NCBI GenBank assembly: GCA_021495925.1
Contig: JAKEKT010000001.1
Span: 1,302,001-1,366,000, forward strand
Direction of reading: 5' to 3'
Origin: Diplodia intermedia
Lineage: Eukaryota; Ascomycota; Dothideomycetes; Botryosphaeriales; Botryosphaeriaceae
DNA: 64,000 nucleotides
The notes under the pieces were generated by a model. That model had not been told where the DNA came from, searched no databases, and saw nothing but the letters and a program-made list of their open reading frames with translations. Shown here in pieces: positions 40,355-51,505 of this stretch (position 1 is its first letter; each line of letters begins with the position of its first letter). Both the position numbers and the translations under genes were made by a program.

Positions 40355-43300
40355 ATGGCGCCCTCCAACGTCTTCTCCTACCTGCGCCCCCACCACCGCC
40401 GCGCCCACTCGCAGCCGACCTCACCTGAGCCGCCCGTGTCCGCGTCATCGCAGATCTCGCCTACCAATCCCCAGCACTTCCAGGACGTCTTCTCGCCCAC
40501 CAGCAACCCCCAGCTTCCGCAGCCTCCGAACCCCCACCGATTCCACCTCGCCGACAACAGCAGCTCCGCCTCCAATTCCCCCGTTAGCCCCTTCCCGCCC
40601 GTCCTCCCGCCCATCCCGCGAGTCGCCAGCCGGAGCGAGCCGCCCGCGCCCCAAAAACAAGTCCCACGGAACAAGCGGCGGTCAGTACCGCCACCGGCTG
40701 CTAGCGCAGCTCAAGAGCTTGGGACGCAACAGCTGCAGGCTTTTGGAACAGCTGCGCAGCAGGGCGGCAGCAACGGGGTTGCTGGCAGTCCGCAAGTCTT
40801 GTCACCGCCGGTTGAACAGCCCAGACCGTCCCCGGACTCGGTGCTGGCGCCGGACAGCTGGCGCGACACAGTGGCGACGAGCAAGAGAGTGAGCGCCCCG
40901 ACAGGCTTTAGGTCGCGGGGCCAGAGAGCACAGTCAGGTGCCGGTCAAAATGGCCCGTTGATAGACCAGGTGCCGTCCTTCTCGCACGGTGACACATCCG
41001 CGCATGCGTCAGTGCCGTCCTTCCAAAGCCCGTACATGATGAGTCAGTCCTCGCTGTCTTCCTCCGGACTGTCGGAGAAGATGTCAGGCTCCGGAAAACC
41101 TTCTGTGTCGGCTCAGCATGGAAAGAGTGGCAAGAGAGGCCTCAACTTACTTAATCCTATGTCATTACTGCTCAGAAGAAGATCTGCCCAGGCATTACAG
41201 CATCTTTCAGAAGAGAGTCTCGTTACTCACCGCAACAATAATGTCGTCCCGGCGATGGCGCTTGGGGATGACTTTGACCCAAGTATCCGAGGTCACATTG
41301 TGCACGACTTTAGCGCACCCAAGCCTCGGAGAGCGGTGTCTTACGACCCCGCCGCCAACAATCCGTTCCGTGTCAGAGATTTTGACCTTGGAAGGCTGTC
41401 TCGGCGGGGAGATGACGAGAATAGTCCATCGAAACGTGACCGTTCACACACTCCTGTGTTCAAAGAGAACTTCGACGACAACACCGAGGCAGACGACGAA
41501 AAACGAAAGTCGGCGATCCGCGCGGAAACGCTTGCGAACCATGACTTCCTCGCACGAAATGCAGTTCCCAACTCTGAACCGGAGCCTCCCGCACCCCCCT
41601 TCGCTCGAACAGCCGCCAATGCTCCTCACATAGTGCGGAGATCCATACCGCCACCGCTCGATCAAGTCCCGATCCGCGATGATGCCCCGGGAGGACTGGC
41701 AACGGTTCCAGAAGCAAGCCCTACCTCGCCAGTCTCCGTTTCATCAAAACGATCAAGCGCCACGAAGGCGTCGCCAAAAACCCGATCAAGAGCGACGTCC
41801 GGAGCCGACTCTAGCTTCCAACCAGCAGGCCTTCCAACACACATGACGAGCAGGGCCTCCCGCTTCAGCTTCCAAATCGCAGGGGTCGATTCAGCGGCGC
41901 AGGAGAAGTTACTCGAGGAGAAGCACCGGCAAAAGGTTGCGTCACGGGAGCTGAATAGGGGTGCCGAAGAGGGCGACGAAGAAGAAGATATGTTTGACTA
42001 CGACAACATAGATGATGACTTGTTCCCAGGGTTTGAAGAGGAGGTTCCAACAATAGGTGAAGATTACGAATATCCTGACGATTACGGGTATGGAGGCTAC
42101 GGAGGCTACAGCAACGCCGCGATAGCTCCCGGGTTGGCATCATACGACATTACCTCGATGAACGCGAAAGTTCCATTCAACAGTACTCTCAGCCCAATCA
42201 GCGCTGGCGGCTCGTCGCTCGCTACACCGAGAGATGCTTTCGGCAACGTCATTGGTTCGGCAACCGCCGACGACCACCAGAAACTCGCACCTGCACCAAG
42301 CCCGCTGAGTGCTCCTCCTGTAGATGGCAATCATGAAGGCAGCAAGGAAGCCGCTGGACTCGGACTGATCGAGCCTGAGCAAGTCGCCAACGAACTCGGC
42401 CAGTCACATCTCAGCCCGCCTCCTAGCTCAACTTTCACACAGCAGACAGCACCAAAGCAGCCGGCCGGAATCAACATTCTGGACGACGACGACGACATGT
42501 ATTTTGACGATGGTATGATTGGAGAGCCAGATCCACCAGAGCATGATGAGAAGTTCGATGAATCCGTTTTCGACGATCCGAATCACCCGCTCTACGAACG
42601 TCCCGCACCAGTCATGAAGTCTCCGCCTCTTGAAAATGCCGGGTCAGGTTCAGACGACCTCAATCCCGAAGGTAATGATACGTCTAAACCCGGACTAGCG
42701 CCGCACCCATCCGTGCGTGGAAATGGCCCGCCGTTCCAGGCCGCCGGGGATCCTTTGGAGTTCAACAACCCCACGGATTACTTCAGTGCCCTGGTCCAAG
42801 CTACACAGAAAGCAGAAGCGGACGGTCGGTTCGTGCGGAAAAACAGTGTTGCAACAACCAGCGTCTCTCTCCCAAGCAAGGACGACGAGGACGAGGGAGA
42901 ACAAGCACAGCAGACTAGGAACAATGTTCGCGACTCACAGGATACTGCCCCAAGCCTGGTCCCGGATTCCAGCCGTGTGAGCGCTGCTACCGAAACGTTC
43001 CCACCCAATGCGATGAACGATATCGGGGACATGGGCTTCGATCCAAACGCATACGAATATGACGATGACTTCGGAGATGGCGGGTTCGATGACTACGACA
43101 GTGCGCTCGAGGACGATCCAATCATCGCTGCCGCGAATGCTGAAGCTCTGGCAAACGATTACGAAGGCGAGTATGGCTCTGAGTTCGGCTTCTACGCTTC
43201 TACAGGTGGAGGCATAGATCCTGTTTACGGAGGATACTTCGGGCCCAGAGACATGGTAGGACGCAGCGTTAGCGGCCGCTACGCAGTAAGGGAGCCCAAC

Positions 43301-44494
43301 CTCACGCCCATCACGGAGCGCTCGGAGTACAGTACCCGCAATTCGTTTATTGGTATGGGCCCATTGTCTGCGGGTCCCACAAGCGCCGGTATTCCAGGGC
43401 CCGGCGCGCTTCCATCGCCTGGAATCGCACAACTGGCACGAATGAGTCCATATGGTTTTCCGCCAGGCTCCGAGGACGACCATGACTACGACTATAGCTT
43501 TGAACAGTTGATGAAATTGCGAAAGGGAGCTTTTGGTGGCGCCGGTGCCGCGAGTCCTGGCGGAAGTGCTAACAGCAGCCCACGGAACTCGAGTCCCCTG
43601 AGCTACTTTCCTGGTAGCTTCCCTGGCCGAAGCAGTCCGGTCGCAACGAGGGCAAAGAGCGCATTGGATACCTATGCGGACCTTCCTGAAGTTGAGGAGA
43701 CACCGAATGAGCGCGCTGAACTCCTCGAGGATGATGAAGACGACAAAGAGCCGGATGAAACCGAGACGGTGCTATCAGAAGTCAACAAAGCAGACTCTGA
43801 ATCAGACACTGGCGAGTACGAGAGTAAGCGCAGCAGCTTACAACAGGAGAAAGACAGTGTGCCGAGCCCTGTCCCATCCGCTGAGAAGAAGGTCCCTCAC
43901 CAGATTAATACGAACTACGAATACTTCCTTCCCGATCAGCCAGGAAACATCCCCGTCTCCGTCCCCACCTCTGCCATCTCAACCACTTCTACGAACTCTC
44001 TTCCCATGAGTCTTACCTCTGCTGGTGGCGCGCACTCTACGTCAGCATCCGCATCGAATATTGCTTCCGCCCCGCTACTCTCACCCGCCTCAACACAACA
44101 GTTGCAGTCCAACTGTTCATCAATGACCGAACCCCGCCCCTCATCCTCCGATCAGCGCCATAGTTTCCCTCTCGGTTTTCACAGCAATGCTACCATCAGC
44201 CGCGATTCCTCTCAGTCCATCGCTGTTCTTTCCCCGCTGTCTCCATCTTTTCCGTCCCCTTCAGCCACCCTCGCCGATCATCCGCACCGCAAGTCTGGCG
44301 GCGAGAGACATAGCCGGACAAGCAGCGGAGGTATGGATAGTGTGGCGTACGTGAAGGAGCGGATCGAAACGGAAGGCCACGGATCGGACGGGCGACCACC
44401 GGAGTTCAGGTGGGTGCTGGAACGGCGTAGAACGAGCGGGACCGGAGAGGTAGAGGTCATTGGGAGGGAGATTGTCGAAGGAGGAAGGATCTGA
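40355..44494 (+). CDS. Large disordered conserved fungal protein, unknown function
   Basis: Single exon, 1379 aa from MAPSNVFSYLRPHHRRAHSQ. I recall similar N-termini in other Pezizomycotina hypothetical proteins but no function. The best conserved-looking block is near residues 255-330: GKRGLNLLNPMSLLLRRR, then DDFDPSIRGHIVHDFSAPKP. Another compact block is ASRFSFQIAGVDSAAQEKLL followed by an acidic run with FDYDNIDDDLFPGFEEE. Acidic/aromatic repeats (YEYPDDYGYGGYGGY; DDDDDMYFDDGM; YEYDDDFGDGGFDDYD) recur, with a DYDYSFEQLMKLRKGAFGG motif near 1045. The C-terminus is folded-looking (FRWVLERRRTSGTGEVEVIGREI). No membrane segment or signal peptide. The pattern suggests a cytoskeletal, polarity or signalling scaffold, but nothing in the sequence proves it. 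Confidence 0.85.
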   Translation: MAPSNVFSYLRPHHRRAHSQPTSPEPPVSASSQISPTNPQHFQDVFSPTSNPQLPQPPNPHRFHLADNSSSASNSPVSPFPPVLPPIPRVASRSEPPAPQKQVPRNKRRSVPPPAASAAQELGTQQLQAFGTAAQQGGSNGVAGSPQVLSPPVEQPRPSPDSVLAPDSWRDTVATSKRVSAPTGFRSRGQRAQSGAGQNGPLIDQVPSFSHGDTSAHASVPSFQSPYMMSQSSLSSSGLSEKMSGSGKPSVSAQHGKSGKRGLNLLNPMSLLLRRRSAQALQHLSEESLVTHRNNNVVPAMALGDDFDPSIRGHIVHDFSAPKPRRAVSYDPAANNPFRVRDFDLGRLSRRGDDENSPSKRDRSHTPVFKENFDDNTEADDEKRKSAIRAETLANHDFLARNAVPNSEPEPPAPPFARTAANAPHIVRRSIPPPLDQVPIRDDAPGGLATVPEASPTSPVSVSSKRSSATKASPKTRSRATSGADSSFQPAGLPTHMTSRASRFSFQIAGVDSAAQEKLLEEKHRQKVASRELNRGAEEGDEEEDMFDYDNIDDDLFPGFEEEVPTIGEDYEYPDDYGYGGYGGYSNAAIAPGLASYDITSMNAKVPFNSTLSPISAGGSSLATPRDAFGNVIGSATADDHQKLAPAPSPLSAPPVDGNHEGSKEAAGLGLIEPEQVANELGQSHLSPPPSSTFTQQTAPKQPAGINILDDDDDMYFDDGMIGEPDPPEHDEKFDESVFDDPNHPLYERPAPVMKSPPLENAGSGSDDLNPEGNDTSKPGLAPHPSVRGNGPPFQAAGDPLEFNNPTDYFSALVQATQKAEADGRFVRKNSVATTSVSLPSKDDEDEGEQAQQTRNNVRDSQDTAPSLVPDSSRVSAATETFPPNAMNDIGDMGFDPNAYEYDDDFGDGGFDDYDSALEDDPIIAAANAEALANDYEGEYGSEFGFYASTGGGIDPVYGGYFGPRDMVGRSVSGRYAVREPNLTPITERSEYSTRNSFIGMGPLSAGPTSAGIPGPGALPSPGIAQLARMSPYGFPPGSEDDHDYDYSFEQLMKLRKGAFGGAGAASPGGSANSSPRNSSPLSYFPGSFPGRSSPVATRAKSALDTYADLPEVEETPNERAELLEDDEDDKEPDETETVLSEVNKADSESDTGEYESKRSSLQQEKDSVPSPVPSAEKKVPHQINTNYEYFLPDQPGNIPVSVPTSAISTTSTNSLPMSLTSAGGAHSTSASASNIASAPLLSPASTQQLQSNCSSMTEPRPSSSDQRHSFPLGFHSNATISRDSSQSIAVLSPLSPSFPSPSATLADHPHRKSGGERHSRTSSGGMDSVAYVKERIETEGHGSDGRPPEFRWVLERRRTSGTGEVEVIGREIVEGGRI

Positions 44495-46275
44495 TGAAAA
44501 AAAAGTCTCAAGATAGAACTGGCACCGGGGGTTGCAGGAGGTTCTTGTTTTTGTTTTGTTTTTCATTTTCTTGTCTGTTTTCATTTCCCTTTCGAATTGA
44601 TACCACGGAAGATTGCGAAATCGCGTTGGGCGTGAAGACTTAGAGCCATAAAAGCCTCGCAGTCTACACACGTTGAAACGCGCTTAATGCTTGGAGGTGC
44701 CTGACGAGGGGTAGGGAAGGGAGAGAGCAAGAGATTGAGTGGAGGGACATTGGGTGCACAAGCATTTTTGGGACTCCTGCCGGACGCTGGTTAAAGATCT
44801 TGGGTTTGCATAGCAATGGCGTCGACTTCTTGATTCTTCTTCATCATCTTCTTCTTTTCTTTTGATCCTGTCATTCAAAACAACCCCCTTTATCTTTTCG
44901 TTGGGAATCCACATCTGGGAGGCAATATAAGATCGACTGTGTGCGGCACGTTATCTTTCACTGGTGTTTCATTTTCGTTCCGAAAAAAAAAATTGCTCCT
45001 CGAGCTTTTTTGGGTTGGCTATCTTCCGCGAGTCTTGTCATCGTAGACGAGCCCACCTTTTTTTCATCGCTTTTTCATCTCAAGTTGAGAATGTTAATGA
45101 TAATGGACTTCGCACTCTCCTTTAAACTGCTCGCTGCTTGACGACTTGGTGTGAGTTTTGTTGCTATCACAATCTCACCTCGTGCGCACTGGCCCATATC
45201 CTCGTCCGAAAGAATTAACACAGCTTCAACTGGAGCGGTATGATCAAAAGAGGTGGACGGCGCAGAGCTTCCGGCAGTCTCGCCCTCTGGACGGCGGTCT
45301 TGCGGAAGCGGGTGGAGCCTCCGGCTTACGGATACGTATTGACTAACACTTAGTAAACCAACCTGCGGAATTGAGTTTCGACTGGCCCCTGTGATTGAGC
45401 CACTACATCGGCCACAAAGATATAGAAGTCGAATCATACTTACATTGCTGTCTGAGCTAGTTAGGTGTACCTCTAAGACAGCGGGTATTGACGGAAGTCC
45501 ACTTCGCCAGTAGACTACTATATGTACACTTGAGAATTCCTCTTTACATCACCTTACATCACCCGTGTCACAGACATTACCGGAGGAATACCAAGTTGTA
45601 CATTACCCCCAGTGTTGATCCTTCTTACACACAAGGCATATTGATCAACGAGAAGTCGGGGCAAAGAATGACACAAGGTTCAGGGCTGTTTTGAATTATA
45701 GCTCCCATCAACCGTTCAGCACTTGGAAGGCTCTTTCGTGGGAGAACGATCCTAAAAACGCGCCAATGAAGTATATCGTACAAGTGGAAACAAGGAAAAA
45801 CTGCCAAAGAAGCCTCTCCACTTCCTATCCAGGGAAACCTTAAGAAGACTATTCCGATCGTATCCAAAGGCGGATGAAACTGATCAGGGCAAAGCTTCCC
45901 CGTATCTAGCCCCCCTGGTAGGAATGATAAATGTGCAAAGTGCAGGAGAGATCTTGTCCGCACTGGACAAGAAAATCCTTCGATACAAAGCAAGCAGTGA
46001 AAAGCAGATCTGCCGTGACGCCATATTCCGTACCGTAAACCGTCGCCGGCCGTTCCTTCCCATCCGTAGACGCCGTGAAAAGTTGCCAGGTCCTGTTCGC
46101 CGAGATAATAGACAATCAAGGAAAAACCAAGAAATCCCCTGGACGTAAGGTGTCCTATCTCAGTCTGGTACTGCATAGCATGATCAAAAAGCAAGCTCGA
46201 CACATTCTCACACTTGCAGCGAGCTGAAGACTTCTCAGCCCGATATCAAGAGGATTGTCGTAATGGGCGACCGTC
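44495..46275. other. Convergent intergenic region, 1.8 kb
   Basis: Lies between the stops of the 1379-aa gene and the kinesin gene. T-rich blocks occur just after 44.5 kb and A/T runs near 44.98 kb. An open stretch of 192 codons on the minus strand (45625-46203) lacks an ATG at its start and any domain. No RNA gene or palindromic element seen. Confidence 0.4.
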
Positions 46276-49200
46276 TTAGCGCCAGACGCTCTTCGAATCT
46301 CCCTTTAGGCTGCCGCCACCACCCGCACGGGCGCCTCCCAATCTCAAAGCTTGACCAGAGGCGAGACCACCGACACGGCCTCTGTCTTCGCTCAACGTGA
46401 CGCGGCGAGCACCGGCAATTGGTGCACCCCCCTTGGTGATAGAGGTCCGGCGTGCGTGGGCGGTTGGAGGGCTCTTCAAGTTGTTACGAGTGTTGAGGCG
46501 TGCGGACCCGGTGCTACCATGCACTTTGTGAGAACCAAGCATGTTTGCCCTCTCGCCTACCGAAGTGCGCTTGATAGCTGTACGGATTTTGCGTGCCGCG
46601 TTCTGATCATCACCCTTGCTGACACGGTGGAGCCAAGACCGCTCGTCGTCAGAGGAAGTGGCGCTAGCCTTATCCGAATCATTGGGAGTTGCTTCCGACG
46701 ATGAAGGGATGTTGGATGACGATACGTGCAGAGGCGAACGGCCGCGCGCCTTGTTGAGCTCCAGTTCACGCAGGGGAGAGCCCTCACGCTCTGAATCCGA
46801 CGAGAATGCGGGCAGAAGCGAAGGTGACGACGGCTTCTTCGAGAGAAAGCCGGTCTGGAAGCGACTGTTGGGGCGGACGGGCTTAACCTCGAGAGAAGCT
46901 ACATTTGGCGGTGCAGGGATGGGGGATGAATCAAGACTTTCAGCCAAAGAAGGGATTCCGCTGACGGACTTCTCCGCAGATGAACCGGGAGGAGGAGTGT
47001 AATCGAGAGCCTGCGGCGTAGCTTGGAACTCGACGAGGGCGCCATCATCAGTGTCATCCCTCCAGCGAACGCCACGCTTTACGTGCTTGCTGGGAGATTT
47101 CTTCGGCGTGACCTTCAGGCCCTTGCGCGGTGCGTTGAACTTGCGCCTACGGGGAGAAGCCATGGACTTAGCAGGGGAAGAGTAGGCGTTCTCCCATACG
47201 GGAACAGGCAGCTTCATCGGCGAAGGCGCTACCAGCTTGACAGGATTCCGCCTCTTTGGCGTGCCACGGCTGGTTGGCGGGAAGGCCTCAGTGACCGGTA
47301 GGCCGCCATCAGGCTTGATGACCTGGGAGGCGGCCTCAGAGCAGCAAGAGACTAACTTGCCCAGCATCTCTTTCGCTGCGCGCACAGCGGCTTCCTCATC
47401 CATAACCATAATTTGGCCGAGAATGGTCACAACCTCGAAATTAGCTTGGAGCAGCATCTGGATCACTGCCGAATCTCCACCCCTATCCTGCTCCAACACA
47501 GCGGCATAGGTTTCCCTGTCAGCGTTGGCTCTGAGGAGCTCCGCCTCCCTCATGAGGTTTGCAACGTCGGCGCTGCAGTTTGCTGGGTCAGCTTCCTTTA
47601 GCTGGCGGATGCCGGTTTGGAGGGCTGAGTCGATAGAACGGTCCCAGTTGTTCTTCGCCAGCCGCTGGTGGAAGTGCTGGCGAGTGCTCTCTAGCTCTGC
47701 TTGGATGCCTAGAGCGGTCTTGCGCATGGTGACAAAGCTTTGCGGCGGCTCCTCATCCTCCCGTTGCTCGCACACGGTATCGAATCCAGCGATCCATGCA
47801 GATATCATCGAAATGCGTCTCTCGACCTGCCTGAGCTTTTTCATCGTATTCACACGGTCCTGCCTCTCGGCTCCAGCATTCTCATAGGCTGAGCGGATCC
47901 TCATGATGCCTTCCTTCGCGATGCTGTCCCTCTTCTCGCTCTGCTTCTTGAACTTGACGAATGCGCTTCCTTCGAGATCCTTCATCTTTGCTTGCATCTC
48001 CTCGATCAGCTGTCTCTGCTCGTCGATCTTCTTCAGGTAATCCTTGACGTGGCGGTTCACATTGTAGATATTCTTCGACACCTTGGTCTGGATGTTCTTC
48101 GCGCGGTTGGCGTAGCGGAGCGTGTTTTGAGACTCGTCGTAGTGTGCGCTTGAAGGGCTGACGCAGACGATCATGACAGTCTTGCAGTTTCCGCCGAGGG
48201 AGAATTTCAGAAGTCGCGTAAGCTTCGAATTACGGTAGGGGACGTGGTTCTTCTTGCGAGGGTCGCACAGAGCGTTGATGCAGCTTCCTAAAGCAAGGAG
48301 CGATTTGTTGATGTTGGCACCTTCAACCAGGCGCTCACCACGGTTCTTAGTGGCGCTGGCACGCTCGCTTCCGGCCAGATCGATGATGCTCAAAGTAGCC
48401 ATAGTGTGTGGCTCGTTTACGGAGGCATTGCGGTCCTTCGTAGATACGTTGATTTGGAGCACGGCGTGAGAACGGGAGGACGTGGCGTTAGCCTCGGTAG
48501 GCGACATGGTCCGGTTATGATTTCCCCGAACGAGCATCTCCATGACTTCTTCAACCTGGTATCGGTTAGCTATTGCTTTCCCCCGAGCACGTGTCTCTTA
48601 CATTCTTCGGCCTGTGGCTCGACAGGCCGCCAACCGAGACTGCTTGGTTGGCATCCTCCCTCAACGTCAAGCCAGCCTTGCTACCGCCAGGGACGAGCAG
48701 ATCTCTGATGGTCTCATTGTAAATCTCAAGATAAGAAAGCGAGACGTCTGAAGCCTTCGTCTCGTGCAGCTCTCCAAGGCGTTCGAAGAGCTCCTGCATG
48801 GTCAGGAAGATGATACCGGGTTGTTGCGGGGTGCCCCTGCGGCTGGGTTAACTCGTGGGCTTATCGACACAGCAACGTCTGCGACACATACGTAATTGTG
48901 TGCGTCTTTCCACAGCCCGTGGCACCGTATGCGAAAACGGTGGCATTGTAGCCGTCCAGCACATTGTCCAGGAGCGGCTTGGTGGTGCCTTCGTAGACAT
49001 CGCCTTGGGTGGTGTTGTCATCGAAGACCCTGTCGAAAGCAAAGGTCTGGTCCTTTGTCTTCTTGCTGTTCGGGACAACGCTGCGAGAGAAGCGCGATAT
49101 CGGGTTGCTCTCGGGCGGGTCGAAGACTCTTTGCAGCAGGTGGTGAGCGGATGCAGATCGCGGCACAAACGAGCAGGCACAGGGGCTGGGGCGACTTACA

Positions 49201-49390
49201 GACAGCGGTCGTCAATGACTCTGACGACGGAACGCAGGCCTTTGGCATGGAGCTTGGGCGGCGCAGCAGCTAGGGAGCCGTCGCCGAGGAAGACCGGGCC
49301 ATCGTCGTTCTTCACAAGCTGGGCGGCCTCGCGGATGGTAAAGGGCCGCACGCGGACGGCGACGGAGATGGAGGACTCGCCGTCGGCCAT
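46276..49390 (-). CDS. Kinesin-8 family motor (Kip3/Klp5-like)
   Basis: Plus-end-directed motor and microtubule depolymerase that controls spindle and cytoplasmic microtubule length. Exons on the minus strand: 49390-49200, 49128-48892, 48836-48602, 48555-46276; 980 aa. All introns are 46-71 bp with GTAAGT, GTATGT or GTAAGA donors. N-terminal motor: ISVAVRVRPF, FDRVFDDNTTQGDVY, P-loop GATGCGKT (132-139), switch I NATSSRSH (244-251), switch II DLAGSE (280-285), then NKSLLALGSCINAL and YRNSKLTRLL. The neck reads NRAKNIQTKVSKNIYNVNRHV, which with the N-terminal motor is what I expect of kinesin-8. A coiled coil follows (EEMQAKMKDLEG). The tail is basic and Ser/Pro-rich (PRRRKFNAPRKGLKVTPKK), suited to microtubule binding. 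No key residue is missing. Confidence 0.93.
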
Positions 49391-50095
49391 GGTGTGGGGT
49401 GCTGGAGCGGCGTGGTGGTGTGCAGCTCGCGGGCGCAGGCGCTGTCCGGAGGTCGCTCGCAGTCGTCAGGTTGAGCCCCGGATTTGACGCAGCCCGGGAG
49501 TCGCTCTTGCTGCCGGGCGCCGGGCTGTTGTGTGTTTACTTTTGCGCCTCTTCAGGCCTAGCGCCGCTGACCTAAGCCGCCGCCCGCCCCGATTGGCTGG
49601 GGCCTGCCACGCCTGCCTTCACCGCCCTCACCGCCCGGACCCTGAACACGTCGGGCTGCAGCCGTGGAGCCGCCAGCGTCATCGCGCGCCGTCGCCCTGG
49701 TTGCTGCCGAGCAACACGTTGCCACCCTGTTCACGTCGCACAACGCACACTTGTTTCTGAATCTAGCTCATTGAATTTCATTGATCGTGTTTCTATTCCG
49801 TAGCCATGGGGTATCTCCAGCCCTTCCAGGGCGTATGCCCCTCCGTTGTCCGTTGATGCCTTGCGGTGACTCGTTTCTATAGTGATATGCAGCGAAAAGA
49901 ACCCAAATGCAGCTAGCCACCCAATAAAATGTCGCCAGCGAAGGGGTGGTCAGAAGGGCGATGCCCAGGCCAGTGGTAGGCCCTTCTGATAACGAATGAC
50001 GACGAAAAAAGCTGTTACAGGAGAAGAGAAGGGTCATGAGAAGTGAAAGGTCATTACTCCATCGCTATGCAATCAGTCGTGAATCGTTCCGGCAT
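49391..50095. other. Intergenic, upstream of kinesin gene
   Basis: Promoter side of the kinesin gene and 3' flank of the next minus-strand gene. GC-rich near the kinesin start, more AT-rich towards 50 kb. No supported coding frame; a small frame at 49768-50037 has one hydrophobic stretch but no recognisable family. Confidence 0.4.
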
Positions 50096-51505
50096 CTATG
50101 CAAAAACGTAGGTGATCGTGAAGAGGATCATCATGGTCATCATCAGCGACGGCGCAGCCATCGTTGACGGAGCTGCACCCGTGGCAACCTGGCGACCGAC
50201 AATGCTCTCGGTGCCGATGAAGCCGATCGGTGCTGTCTGCTCTTCCTCGCTGTCGGGCTTGACATCGCTGTCGACCTTGACAGCACCCCTGCGGTGGTGG
50301 ACAGAGCGGCGCTCGGACCCGACCTGAGCCTTGGGCCGGCGGGAAGCACCACGGGCGCCAAGTCCAATGGTGCTGGTCAGGTACTGCGTGACGAGCGGGA
50401 CGGGTCCCGTAACGGTAACCATCTGGGTGACCATGCTCTTGGCGGTGGGCGAGGCAGTAACGGTGACGAAGACGGTCTCGAGCGGGTCAGAAGCGCCTGC
50501 AGTAGGCGTAGCAGCGCTGGCAGCCGAAGAGCTCGGAGTCGACCCAGGAGTGGTCGCAGCGTTCGAGGCACCCGAAGAGGCACCCGAAGCAACGGCCATT
50601 CCCTGGGCGGGATCGGTGGTCAACGCAGAGCGATCACTGTAGGAGCTGACGGCCTTGCTCTGAGGGTCCTGCTGATCCAGCTTGTATTTTTGCTGCGTGC
50701 CACCAGCAGCGAAGCTCTGAAGGCTGTTGGAGCTGGTGATATCAACGTCAGAGCAGGTAGTGTACCACTCGTCCTTGCCTTCAGGGTAGGTTGGGTCCTC
50801 GCCCGCGGCAGTAGGCCATTGCCACACCCAGTAGAGGGTATAGGTCTTGCCGGCCTCCTGGTCTTCAGGAACCTGCACGTCGGTTTCGCAGTACTGCTCG
50901 TTGTAGGAATCGGGTTGGCCGGGGTTCGGGTCAGGGAACTCCTTCTGGCGTTGCGTGGAGATGGCGCCCGAGTTGATCTGGTAGCAGCGGCCATCGTCGT
51001 AGTTGTTGGTCGCCAGCAGCTTTCCGCGCTTGTCGCCGCCGGTGCCGTCCTTGGTCCACTTTAGAACGGTCGTGAGCTTCTCATCATCCTTAGGCTCGGT
51101 AGTGCCGTAGACGAAGACGGTGCCACCCTTCTCGGGCTTGCCCTTCTGGTTGTCCGGCAGGGTGACGTGACCGTTCTCGGCGTACTTCATGGCGACATAG
51201 TCACCCGGAGCGACGCTGAGGCGAGGCCACTTCTCGGTCTGGGTCTGGGTTTGCTGCTCCTTGCGACAGAGGTTATCGGAGTCGTTGACGCGGAGTCTGG
51301 CCGAGTCGAGAGGAGGGAGGAGCCACTGCGAGCTGGCGCCGCCGTTGAAGCCAGGGTCGGTGCGAGAGAGATAGCCGCGAGGATAGCCATAGTTGCCGAC
51401 GTAGGCGCCGTCCTTGATGACAGCGAGCTGCTCAATCCAGGTGTGAGCCGCGGCCTGCGTGAGCAGGAGGGCGGCGGCGACGAGGCCGAAGATGGAGTTC
51501 GTCAT
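50096..51505 (-). CDS. Secreted GPI-anchor-type protein with mature N-terminal His (DUF7492-like)
   Basis: Single exon, 469 aa. Signal peptide MTNSIFGLVAAALLLTQAAA, so the predicted mature protein starts at His21 (HTWIEQLAV). A globular domain of about 280 residues follows with YPRGYLSRTDPGF, YVAMKYAENGHVTLP, KWTKDG, GRCYQ, EQYCETDVQVP and YTLYWVWQWPT. It has at least four cysteines in positions suited to disulfides. I associate this layout with a fungal secreted family labelled DUF7492, but am not certain of the label. A Ser/Thr/Ala-rich linker leads to a C-terminal hydrophobic segment (MMTMMILFTITYVFA) after small residues, as for GPI attachment. The N-terminal His plus an internal GHV and tyrosines recall the copper histidine brace of LPMOs, but catalytic activity is not shown by sequence alone. 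Confidence 0.85.
   Translation of the reverse strand: MTNSIFGLVAAALLLTQAAAHTWIEQLAVIKDGAYVGNYGYPRGYLSRTDPGFNGGASSQWLLPPLDSARLRVNDSDNLCRKEQQTQTQTEKWPRLSVAPGDYVAMKYAENGHVTLPDNQKGKPEKGGTVFVYGTTEPKDDEKLTTVLKWTKDGTGGDKRGKLLATNNYDDGRCYQINSGAISTQRQKEFPDPNPGQPDSYNEQYCETDVQVPEDQEAGKTYTLYWVWQWPTAAGEDPTYPEGKDEWYTTCSDVDITSSNSLQSFAAGGTQQKYKLDQQDPQSKAVSSYSDRSALTTDPAQGMAVASGASSGASNAATTPGSTPSSSAASAATPTAGASDPLETVFVTVTASPTAKSMVTQMVTVTGPVPLVTQYLTSTIGLGARGASRRPKAQVGSERRSVHHRRGAVKVDSDVKPDSEEEQTAPIGFIGTESIVGRQVATGAAPSTMAAPSLMMTMMILFTITYVFA

Noticed and set aside
45625..46203. 192-codon minus-strand open stretch
   Set aside because: No ATG at its start, no domain, and biased Phe/Leu/Cys composition typical of chance.
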